Positions 5,036 through 9,974 of a stretch of DNA of 9,974 bases are shown piece by piece. The notes below the pieces were generated by a model. It saw nothing but the letters and a program-made list of their open reading frames with translations. It was not told where the DNA came from and searched no databases. Source of the stretch: Methanosarcina sp. (GTDB taxonomy: Archaea > Halobacteriota > Methanosarcinia > Methanosarcinales > Methanosarcinaceae); contig DUGS01000063.1 of NCBI GenBank assembly GCA_013331265.1, positions 52,454 to 62,427 of the forward strand. Reading direction: 5' to 3'. Each line of letters begins with the position of its first letter. The stretch's first letter is position 1. Position numbers and translations under genes: made by a program.

Positions 5036-6232
5036 ATGCATAATAGTCCAAACCCGGAACTCATAATGGGTATCAGAAACCTTGCAGGGCTTGAAGCCTG
5101 TTATAAGTATGCCGATGCAGTCTATTTCTCAACTGATAAGCTCAGCCTTCGGGCAAAAGCAAAAGCGATCACTCTTGAAAATCTCAGTGAGTTTGTTTCT
5201 GAAGTTAAAGCACGGCGGTTAAAATCCTATCTGGCTATAAATTCAACAATAAATGAAGACAGGCTTGAGGAAGCAGAAATTGTGATAACCGCAGCCTCAA
5301 AAGCCGGGGTAGATGCAGTTATCGCCTGGGACCCGGCTGTTATCCTGAAAGCACGCAAAGCAGGGCTCAGGGTCCACATCTCCACGCAGGCAAACGTTAC
5401 GAACCATGAAACTGCAGAGTTTTACAGGGCCCTTGGGGCAGAGCGTATAGTGCTTTCAAGGGAACTTTCCTTAGATGAGATCAGGAAAATAAAACAGCAG
5501 AGCGAGATAGAAGTCGAGGCTTTCGTCCACGGTGCAATGTGTATGGCAGTCTCAGGAAGGTGTCACCTATCGGCATATGCCCTTGGAAAATCCGGAAACT
5601 GCGGAGAATGCACCCAGCCCTGCCGCTGGGAGTGGGAGCTACATGGAGAAAATGGGCTTATCATGGAAAGCAGGGGAAAATACCTTCTCAGTGCAAAAGA
5701 TTTATGTATGATTGGCCATATTCCGGAGCTTCTCGAAGCCGGGATAGATTCATTTAAAGTGGAAGGTAGGCTGCGTGACTCCGGTTATCTGGAAGTAGTC
5801 TCGCGATGCTACAGAGAAGCAATTGATGCATGTAAAGAAGGCACTTATACCCGCGAAAAAGTTGAAAAATGGATATCCGAACTGGCTTTGGTGTATAACA
5901 GGGGCTTTTCTACTGGTTTTTACTTTGGAGTTCCCGGTCTGGAAGGTTTCTCTCCTGAAAAAGGCATGAACGCCTCAGAGAAAAAACGCAGGGCTGTAGG
6001 AGTTGTTGAAAACTATTACCCAAAACAGCAGGCTGCGGCAATAAGACTGCTTGAAGGAGGGCTTGCAACAGGAGATGAGATCCTGATAGAAGGAAGCACT
6101 ACTTATCTGAAGCAGCATGTCCGTTCTCTTATGAAAAAAGGCGTAAGCCTGCAAACAGCTGAAAAAGGGGACGAAGTCGGGCTTGCCGTTGACAGCACTG
6201 TCCGAAAAAATGACCGGATCTTTATAATCTGA
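5036..6232 (+). CDS. U32-family protein (former 'collagenase-like peptidase'), probable Fe-S RNA or cofactor hydroxylase type
   Basis: A 398-aa protein with the U32 signature EAFVHGAMCMAVSGRCHLS (161-179). It has Cys169 and Cys176, then the GECTQPCR segment with Cys192 and Cys196, then Cys224 in SAKDLC and the conserved SFKVEGRLR (239-247). Studied U32 members (RlhA on 23S rRNA, TrhP on tRNA, UbiU/UbiV on ubiquinone) bind a 4Fe-4S cluster through such cysteines and use prephenate-dependent or oxygen-independent hydroxylation; they are not proteases. An RNA-modifying role is the likeliest, but the substrate cannot be assigned. The N-terminus PELIMGIRNLAGL departs from the usual PELLAPAG pattern. 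Cys189 is an extra cysteine where Arg is common. The ATG at 5036 is kept because PEL begins seven residues later and a stop lies 21 bp upstream. No oligo-T terminator follows, so read-through toward mch is possible. Confidence 0.85.
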   Translation: MHNSPNPELIMGIRNLAGLEACYKYADAVYFSTDKLSLRAKAKAITLENLSEFVSEVKARRLKSYLAINSTINEDRLEEAEIVITAASKAGVDAVIAWDPAVILKARKAGLRVHISTQANVTNHETAEFYRALGAERIVLSRELSLDEIRKIKQQSEIEVEAFVHGAMCMAVSGRCHLSAYALGKSGNCGECTQPCRWEWELHGENGLIMESRGKYLLSAKDLCMIGHIPELLEAGIDSFKVEGRLRDSGYLEVVSRCYREAIDACKEGTYTREKVEKWISELALVYNRGFSTGFYFGVPGLEGFSPEKGMNASEKKRRAVGVVENYYPKQQAAAIRLLEGGLATGDEILIEGSTTYLKQHVRSLMKKGVSLQTAEKGDEVGLAVDSTVRKNDRIFII

Positions 6233-6261
6233 TTGACAATGTTATCTAATAACTAATATCG

Positions 6262-6299
6262 ATCCAATAAAATATTATAACAGTATCTATATATTGGAT
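6262..6299. repeat. ATCCAATA / TATTGGAT inverted repeat around the mch promoter
   Basis: Perfect 8-bp arms at 6262-6269 and 6292-6299 with a 22-bp spacer. The right arm overlaps the TATA-like sequence at 6286-6296. A protein bound here would block or recruit TBP/TFB, so this is a candidate operator. Confidence 0.45.
6286..6296 (+). promoter_or_regulatory. Candidate TATA box for mch
   Basis: TCTATATATTG predicts transcription from about 6317 and a long leader of roughly 190 nt before the TTG start of mch. A weaker alternative, GGTATAATAC (6423-6432), would give a leader of about 55 nt. Confidence 0.4.
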
Positions 6300-6352
6300 T
6301 CTTCCTTATACGGATAGAATATCAGGGAAACAACCTGAGCTAGTTGGTTTAG

Positions 6353-6432
6353 TTATTCAATACATAATATTCGTTACCTGATTATTCGGTACTTAATTAT
6401 CTAGTATGGTACCCAGTTATCCGGTATAATAC
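6353..6432. repeat. Five degenerate tandem repeats (about TTATTCGGTAC-TAA) before mch
   Basis: Units at 6353-6367, 6368-6381, 6382-6396, 6397-6416 and 6417-6432 share TTAT(T/C)CGGTAC followed by A/T-rich bases. Three are 14-15 bp long. The fourth is 20 bp because GTA is duplicated, and the fifth is cut short. They lie in the predicted leader of mch, ending about 80 bp before its start codon. Confidence 0.55.
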
Positions 6433-6498
6433 TCATCTGGCAGGACAAACTTCCAGCCGGCAAAGTTAGCTCGGTTGGTAGCCAGCCATCTGATCAAT

Positions 6499-6507
6499 AA
6501 AGGTGAT
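6499..6507 (+). promoter_or_regulatory. Ribosome binding site that fixes the mch TTG start
   Basis: AAAGGTGAT ends three bases before TTG 6511-6513. It matches the GGTGAT part of the archaeal anti-SD complement. No such site precedes the upstream in-frame TTG at 6475 or the in-frame ATG at 6529. Confidence 0.7.
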
Positions 6508-6510
6508 ATT

Positions 6511-7476
6511 TTGATAAGCGTCAACGAAATGGGCTCATACGTCATCGAAGAGATGCTCGACTGGAGTGAAGACCTGAAAACGGAAGTAATCAAGCTTGAA
6601 AACGGCGCCACAATCATTGATTGTGGAGTTAAAGCCGAAGGTGGATATGAAGCAGGAATGTACCTTGCAAGACTCTGCCTTGCTGACCTTGCTGACCTTA
6701 AATACAGCACCTTTGACCTCAACGGGATTAAATGGCCTGCTATTCAGGTAGCAACCGACAACCCTGTAATTGCCTGTATGGCTTCCCAGTACGCAGGTTG
6801 GAGAATCTCCGTAGGAAATTACTTTGGAATGGGTTCAGGCCCAGCACGTGCCCTTGGCTTAAAGCCCAAAGAGCTCTATGAAGAAATCGGATACGAAGAC
6901 GATTTCGAAGCTGCGGTCCTTGTCATGGAATCCGACAAGATACCTGATGAAAAAGTGGTCGAGTATATTGCAAAACACTGCAGCGTAGACCCAGAAAACG
7001 TCATGATCGCTGTTGCACCTACAGCCTCCATTGCAGGTTCTGTCCAGATTTCAGCCCGTGTTGTGGAAACCGGTATCCATAAGTTCGAATCCGTAGGTTT
7101 TGACATCAACTGCATAAAAAGCGGGTATGGAATTGCCCCTATCGCCCCTGTTGTTGGAAAGGACGTCCAGTGCATGGGCTCAACCAATGACTGTGTTATT
7201 TACTGTGGCGAGACCAACTATACCGTCCGCTTTGAAGGCGAACTGGCTGAACTCGAAGATTTCGTAAAGAAAGTCCCCTCAACAACCTCAAGCGATTTCG
7301 GAAAGCCCTTCTACCAGACCTTCAAGGCAGCAAACTTTGATTTCTTTAAAGTTGACGCAGGCATGTTTGCTCCTGCAAGGGTGACCGTAAACGACCTTAA
7401 GAGCACGAAAACTATTTCAAGCGGCGGGCTCTATCCCGAAATCCTACTTGAGTCCTTCGGGATCAGGAAAGTTTGA
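6511..7476 (+). CDS. mch: Methenyltetrahydromethanopterin (H4MPT/H4SPT) cyclohydrolase
   Basis: Cytoplasmic enzyme that reversibly converts 5,10-methenyl-tetrahydrosarcinapterin and water to 5-formyl-tetrahydrosarcinapterin. This is the second C1 step in CO2 reduction, and runs in reverse when methyl groups are oxidised to CO2. The 321-aa length is normal. Seen are MISVNEMGSYVIEEML at the start, NYFGMGSGPARALG (103-116), AVAPTASIAGSVQISARVVE (167-186) and GYGIAPIAPVVGKD further on. Arg183 and Glu186, the catalytic pair described for the Archaeoglobus fulgidus enzyme, fall at exactly those positions when counting starts at TTG 6511, which with AAAGGTGAT supports this rare start codon. Codon use is more G+C-rich and regular than in the surrounding AT-rich genes, as expected of a highly expressed enzyme. 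A hairpin and T-runs follow the stop codon. Confidence 0.97.
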   Translation: MISVNEMGSYVIEEMLDWSEDLKTEVIKLENGATIIDCGVKAEGGYEAGMYLARLCLADLADLKYSTFDLNGIKWPAIQVATDNPVIACMASQYAGWRISVGNYFGMGSGPARALGLKPKELYEEIGYEDDFEAAVLVMESDKIPDEKVVEYIAKHCSVDPENVMIAVAPTASIAGSVQISARVVETGIHKFESVGFDINCIKSGYGIAPIAPVVGKDVQCMGSTNDCVIYCGETNYTVRFEGELAELEDFVKKVPSTTSSDFGKPFYQTFKAANFDFFKVDAGMFAPARVTVNDLKSTKTISSGGLYPEILLESFGIRKV

Positions 7477-7526
7477 GAGGGCATTTGCCTTTTCTCATAC
7501 TCCTTTTGTTTTTTCTGCTATCTTTT
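7475..7526 (+). terminator. Hairpin plus T-runs after mch
   Basis: GAGA-GGCA pairs with TGCC-TCTC (7475-7496, with a small asymmetric bulge). It begins at the stop codon and is followed by T4 (7504-7507), T6 (7509-7514) and T4 (7522-7525). This is a good terminator for a strongly expressed gene. Confidence 0.65.
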
Positions 7527-7695
7527 CAAACTTTTGGTCTTGCCCGCCATAGAAATACTTCCTTTGACCTCAAAAATAAGAAAAAGGAGAAATGCAGAAA
7601 GAATAAAACTTAGTAAGCAAGAAATAATAAAAACCAAAGTAGAGTGTTATTTGTCAGCCCTTCTTTTTTCTAAAATATTTCTGAATCTAAACTCA

Positions 7696-7704
7696 AATTA
7701 TTTA
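7696..7704 (+). promoter_or_regulatory. Candidate TATA box in the 323-bp gap before the DUF2124-like gene
   Basis: AATTATTTA predicts transcription from about 7727 and a 70-nt leader. The gap 7477-7799 otherwise holds the mch terminator and AT-rich sequence. An AAGGAGA followed almost at once by ATG-CAG-AAA-GAA-TAA (7584-7606) is present but too closely spaced to be convincing. No RNA gene was seen. Confidence 0.35.
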
Positions 7705-7799
7705 TGGGAATGTTTCCAATCTTATTGTGGAAGTAGATGATAAACAGGAAGTATTCAAAAAGCAGCAGAAATTAATAAAGATCAAAGGAGAAGAGTTTC

Positions 7800-8267
7800 A
7801 TGCGGATAATAAATACCTCACAGGGAGTAGGAGGCATCCTGAACAGCTTCAAAGGTCTCATGGACGGAGTAGAAAAGATTACATTTGTTGGGACTCCAGG
7901 CTTTTGTACGCCTTTTGCGGAACTTATGGGTTTTGTGGTAAGGGACAGAAAACTTGCTTTTATTCCCAATATGGACTTTGAAAAAGCCAGGTCGATCTCT
8001 ATGACTCCTGAGGGAATGCAGCTTGGAGAACCCGTAGACGCCCACGCAGATGCTGTTGTCTTGCTCGGCGGGCTTGCGATGCCAAAGACCAGTCTGGGCT
8101 CTGAAAAAGCTAAAGAAATTGCAGAGAAGATTCTGGAAGGTTCGGAGAAAAGAAAAATTATAGGGGTATGCTTCCAATCAGTGTTTATGCAGTATAAATG
8201 GGATGAGGTTATTAATTTTGATTATATCATTAACGCCGATCTGGCTGTTGAGGTTCTTAAAAGCTGA
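7800..8267 (+). CDS. Conserved archaeal protein, DUF2124-like
   Basis: A 155-aa soluble protein preceded by AAAGGAG (7784-7790), nine bases before the ATG. The strand/loop/helix start KITFVGTPGFCTPFAELMGF (25-44), the central DAVVLLGGLAMPK (about 85-97) and the late KIIGVCFQSVFMQYKW look like a Rossmann-like alpha/beta fold with glycine-rich turns and two conserved-looking cysteines (Cys35 and the one in GVCFQ). From memory this resembles DUF2124, a family of about 150 aa found mainly in methanogens and relatives, with no known function. The family name is a pattern-based call. It is separated from mch by a terminator, so it appears to be its own unit, and it has its own terminator. Confidence 0.8.
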   Translation: MRIINTSQGVGGILNSFKGLMDGVEKITFVGTPGFCTPFAELMGFVVRDRKLAFIPNMDFEKARSISMTPEGMQLGEPVDAHADAVVLLGGLAMPKTSLGSEKAKEIAEKILEGSEKRKIIGVCFQSVFMQYKWDEVINFDYIINADLAVEVLKS

Positions 8268-8304
8268 AGCCTGAGACTGCAAAAAGCAGGAGAATAGAAT
8301 AATC

Positions 8305-8362
8305 AAACTGCTTGAAGCAGTTTACTTTGCTGCTTAAAGTGGTTTTTTAACAAATCCTTTTT
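8305..8362 (+). terminator. Terminator after the DUF2124-like gene
   Basis: A perfect 9-bp stem, AAACTGCTT (8305-8313) with AAGCAGTTT (8315-8323), is followed by a second small stem ACTTT...AAAGT (8324-8340), then T6 at 8343-8348 and T6 at 8357-8362. The nominal loop of one base means that the inner pairs must open. Confidence 0.7.
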
Positions 8363-8433
8363 TCCATTCTTTCTTATTAGAAGCCGGATATTTCAGGCAA
8401 TAATTATTTATATAGTTATGCTAAAAAACATTG

Positions 8434-8757
8434 TTATGTATGGGGGTGTGGATCAGGTACAGGCTTGCATTCTTCATCAGGTGCTAAAATGTAAACTACA
8501 ATTGCAATCAAAAGGGCAGGAGAAGTCAGCAACCACAATAATACGCTGAGTAAACTTTTCATAAATATCGATATTCCAGAAGATTCAGCCTGCTCCTCGC
8601 TACTTAGCAGAAGTGGAAAAGTAACATCATTCGATTTTGTAAGATTAAGGTCAAGGTAATAATAGATATTAAGTGGAATTCCAAATGTTAATTCTATAGT
8701 TATAATAAATATTTCAGATGCAATAAAACTTAAAAAAACGGTTTTAAATTTGGACAT
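8434..8757 (-). CDS. Small hypothetical membrane protein with two transmembrane helices
   Basis: A 107-aa protein starting MSKFKTVFLSF. Two hydrophobic helices are seen, about 7-26 (FLSFIASEIFIITIELTFGI) and about 68-92 (LLSVLLWLLTSPALLIAIVVYIL). Between them is a polar, Ser/Glu-rich loop of about 40 residues (NLTKSNDV...SSEEQAESSG). The C-terminal tail DEECKPVPDPHPHT is rich in Pro and His and could bind metal. The frame can extend to TTG 8778, but a TATA box at 8782-8789 is centred 28 bp from the ATG at 8757, which indicates a leaderless mRNA starting there; no ribosome binding site is present. I recognise no family. It is convergent with the DUF2124-like gene. Confidence 0.65.
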   Translation of the reverse strand: MSKFKTVFLSFIASEIFIITIELTFGIPLNIYYYLDLNLTKSNDVTFPLLLSSEEQAESSGISIFMKSLLSVLLWLLTSPALLIAIVVYILAPDEECKPVPDPHPHT

Positions 8758-8781
8758 GCTATAAAAATTCACAATCAAACC

Positions 8782-8789
8782 TTATAAAA
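8782..8789 (-). promoter_or_regulatory. TATA box giving a leaderless mRNA for the small membrane protein
   Basis: Reverse-strand TTTTATAA is centred about 28 bases before ATG 8757, placing the predicted transcription start at 8757-8759. Confidence 0.5.
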
Positions 8790-8878
8790 CTTTCCAATGT
8801 TTTAGTTTTTTTCTTGAAAACCGTCCTTATATCCCTGAAACGCCCGGAAAACTCTCCTCCCCATTCTGAAAAATCAGT

Positions 8879-8918
8879 AAAAAATGGGTAACTCAATGCC
8901 CAATTATACCCATTTTTT
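8879..8918. repeat. 12-bp inverted repeat (hairpin) in the spacer before dapL
   Basis: AAAAAATGGGTA (8879-8890) and TACCCATTTTTT (8907-8918) pair perfectly with a 16-base loop. On either strand this gives a stem with a U-run on its 3' side, as in a bidirectional intrinsic terminator. It lies between two divergent promoters, where no transcript is expected to end, so it may belong to an unannotated RNA or be an operator. Confidence 0.5.
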
Positions 8919-8942
8919 CTAATCAATATTAATCAATATATA

Positions 8943-8974
8943 CCCAATCATTTCTTATCCCAATTATTTCTTAT
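8943..8974. repeat. Tandem duplication of a 16-bp unit
   Basis: CCCAATCATTTCTTAT (8943-8958) is followed at once by CCCAATTATTTCTTAT (8959-8974), with one difference. Just before it, TAATCAATAT also occurs twice (8920-8929 and 8930-8939), and CCCAATTATACCC occurs within the neighbouring hairpin loop and arm. The spacer seems to have grown by local duplication. Confidence 0.55.
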
Positions 8975-9058
8975 TAGCTTGAAGAAATCTGCGCACCTCG
9001 GCAAAAAGCCAGAATTAACAAGCTAAAATCTGCAGTTAATCTCGATTTTAGGAGGGCA

Positions 9059-9143
9059 TTTTAAATATTGTCGCCTGGTTTGTAGACACATGGAAACCCT
9101 TTCGGGCATGTCCAGGTTGCCGGGTTCTACCTCAGCCACTTGA
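9059..9143 (+). other. Candidate leaderless 17-codon ORF within a hairpin upstream of dapL
   Basis: A TATA-like TTTTAAATA (9059-9067) is centred 27 bases before ATG 9090. That ATG opens a 17-codon frame (METLSGMSRLPGSTSAT) ending in TGA 9141-9143. The same bases fold: CCTG (9074-9077) with CAGG (9113-9116), GAC-CATG (9085-9092, one bulged A) with CATGTC (9107-9112), and CCC-TTTC-GGG (9097-9106) with GAAA bulged out. The block is much more G+C-rich than its surroundings. It could be a short leader peptide, a small RNA or both. It lies before the predicted dapL start of transcription (about 9198), so it is not simply dapL's leader. The rest of the 480-bp spacer holds the repeats listed and the promoters. 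Confidence 0.35.
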
Positions 9144-9168
9144 CTATACCGGGTCTATTAACCATACC

Positions 9169-9176
9169 TTTTAATA
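9169..9176 (+). promoter_or_regulatory. Candidate TATA box for dapL
   Basis: TTTTAATA predicts transcription from about 9198 and a 40-nt leader carrying AGGTGA (9224-9229), eight bases before the ATG. Confidence 0.45.
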
Positions 9177-9237
9177 TCCCCACTGCTGTAATTATGCAGA
9201 ATTAACACTGTAAATTCATATTCAGGTGACTTTTCCA

Positions 9238-9974
9238 ATGTATTCAGACCGCATAAATGCATTACCCCCATATCTTTTTGCAGCTATCGATGAAGCAAAG
9301 GATGAAATGATTGCCAAGGGAGTGGACGTAATAGATCTTGGAGTGGGAGATCCCGACCTGCCCACACACCCTCACATTGTTGAGGCCATGCAGAAGGCTG
9401 TCTGCGACCCCAAGACGCACCAGTACCCTTCTTATGCCGGGATGCCCGAATTCAGGAAGGCTGCGGCTGAATGGTGTAAGAAATATAAAGGAATTAAGCT
9501 TGACCCTGCAACCGAAGTCCTTTCCCTGATAGGGTCAAAGGAAGCTGTAGCCCATATCCCGCTCGCATTTATTAATCCCGGAGATATCGTGCTATATACC
9601 GATCCAGGGTATCCTGTGTATAAGATCGGGACTCTTTTTGCGGGCGGAGAACCATATCCGCTGCCCCTGAAAGCTGAAAATAACTTCCTGCCCGACCTGG
9701 ACTCAATCCCTGCAGATGTCCTGAAGAAGGCAAAGCTCTTCTTCTTTAACTACCCGAACAACCCCACTGCAGCAACTGCTGATATGGCTTTCTTTGAGAA
9801 AGTTGTAAAGTTCTGCAAAAAGCATAACATCATTGCCGTGCATGACAACGCATACTGCCAGATGACTTACGACGGTTATGAAGCTCCTTCTTTCCTTGCT
9901 GCTGAAGGAGCAATGGATATCGGTATGGAACTTTACTCCCACTCAAAAACCTATAACATGACAGGCTGGAGGCT
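9238..9974 (+). CDS. dapL: LL-diaminopimelate aminotransferase, 5' part (truncated by window end)
   Basis: PLP-dependent fold-type I aminotransferase. DapL converts tetrahydrodipicolinate and glutamate to LL-diaminopimelate and 2-oxoglutarate in one step, bypassing the succinyl/acetyl steps of lysine biosynthesis. The first 245 residues are present. Seen are DLGVGDPDLPTHPHIVEAM (33-51), YPSYAGMPEFRKA (63-75), GSKEAVAHIPLAFINPGD (99-116), the substrate-loop TDPGYPVY (121-128), NYPNNPTAAT (171-180, Asn175), HDNAY (202-206, PLP-ring Asp203 and Tyr206) and SHSKTYNMTGWR (234-245), with Lys237 as the Schiff-base residue. ATG 9238 is preceded by AGGTGA at good spacing. The enzyme name follows similarity to archaeal DapL-type proteins; related class I/II aminotransferases with other substrates cannot be fully excluded from sequence alone. 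Confidence 0.88.
   Translation, partial: MYSDRINALPPYLFAAIDEAKDEMIAKGVDVIDLGVGDPDLPTHPHIVEAMQKAVCDPKTHQYPSYAGMPEFRKAAAEWCKKYKGIKLDPATEVLSLIGSKEAVAHIPLAFINPGDIVLYTDPGYPVYKIGTLFAGGEPYPLPLKAENNFLPDLDSIPADVLKKAKLFFFNYPNNPTAATADMAFFEKVVKFCKKHNIIAVHDNAYCQMTYDGYEAPSFLAAEGAMDIGMELYSHSKTYNMTGWR

Noticed and set aside
6461..6485. GTTAGCTCGGTTGGTAG, which looks like a tRNA D-arm
   Set aside because: No anticodon arm or T-arm follows at the right distance, and the sequence runs straight into the mch ribosome binding site.
7534..7740. 68-codon frame between mch and the DUF2124-like gene
   Set aside because: No ribosome binding site, AT-driven composition, and it starts within the mch terminator region.
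7727..7981. 84-codon frame overlapping the start of the DUF2124-like gene
   Set aside because: It is an out-of-frame shadow of the better supported gene at 7800, which has AAAGGAG before its start.
8802..8864. 20-aa reverse-strand open frame upstream of the small membrane protein gene
   Set aside because: No ribosome binding site and no TATA box at either expected spacing; probably chance.
9065..9155. Possible tRNA on either strand in the G+C-rich block before dapL
   Set aside because: TAGTCAAGTGG on the reverse strand resembles a D-arm and GGGTTCTACC on the forward strand a T-arm, but no cloverleaf can be completed on either strand.

Overview
The window looks like chromosomal DNA of a Methanosarcina species (methanogenic archaeon). 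The main support is a full-length methenyl-H4MPT cyclohydrolase gene (mch). An LL-diaminopimelate aminotransferase of the archaeal type, a HisKA_2-type PAS histidine kinase, archaeal TATA boxes at about -27 and oligo-T terminators agree with this. The genes are mostly single transcription units separated by long AT-rich spacers, as is usual in Methanosarcina. No insertion sequence, CRISPR array, integrase or phage gene was seen.

Layout. The first 23 bases are the 3' end of a tRNA gene (probably tRNA-Ser), followed by a spacer with a strongly paired hairpin. At 241-1524 (-) lies a sensor histidine kinase, divergent from a small ribbon-helix-helix-like protein (1693-2058, +) that seems to be read from a leaderless mRNA. 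A spacer rich in palindromes precedes a 141-aa protein of unknown function with a CPVC motif (2471-2896, +). It converges on a multi-pass acyltransferase-3 membrane protein (3097-4350, -). The next 685 bp hold a very small reverse-strand gene (4702-4770, 22 aa) with its own TATA box, ribosome binding site, 3' hairpin and oligo-T terminator.

The right half is mainly core metabolism. It holds a U32-family protein with an Fe-S type cysteine set (5036-6232), then mch (6511-7476, TTG start), behind a leader with degenerate tandem repeats and an inverted repeat around the promoter. A DUF2124-like protein (7800-8267) with a clear terminator follows, then a small two-helix membrane protein on the reverse strand (8434-8757, apparently leaderless). 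After a repeat-rich 480-bp spacer comes dapL (9238 to the window end, truncated).

Functionally the genes form no single pathway. mch is central C1 metabolism, dapL is lysine biosynthesis, and the U32 protein probably modifies RNA or a cofactor. The sensor kinase and RHH protein could be a local regulatory pair, although no receiver-domain gene is present. The most interesting material is between the large genes: the 22-aa gene, the repeat array before mch, a leaderless 17-codon ORF inside a hairpin before dapL, and the hairpin after the tRNA.
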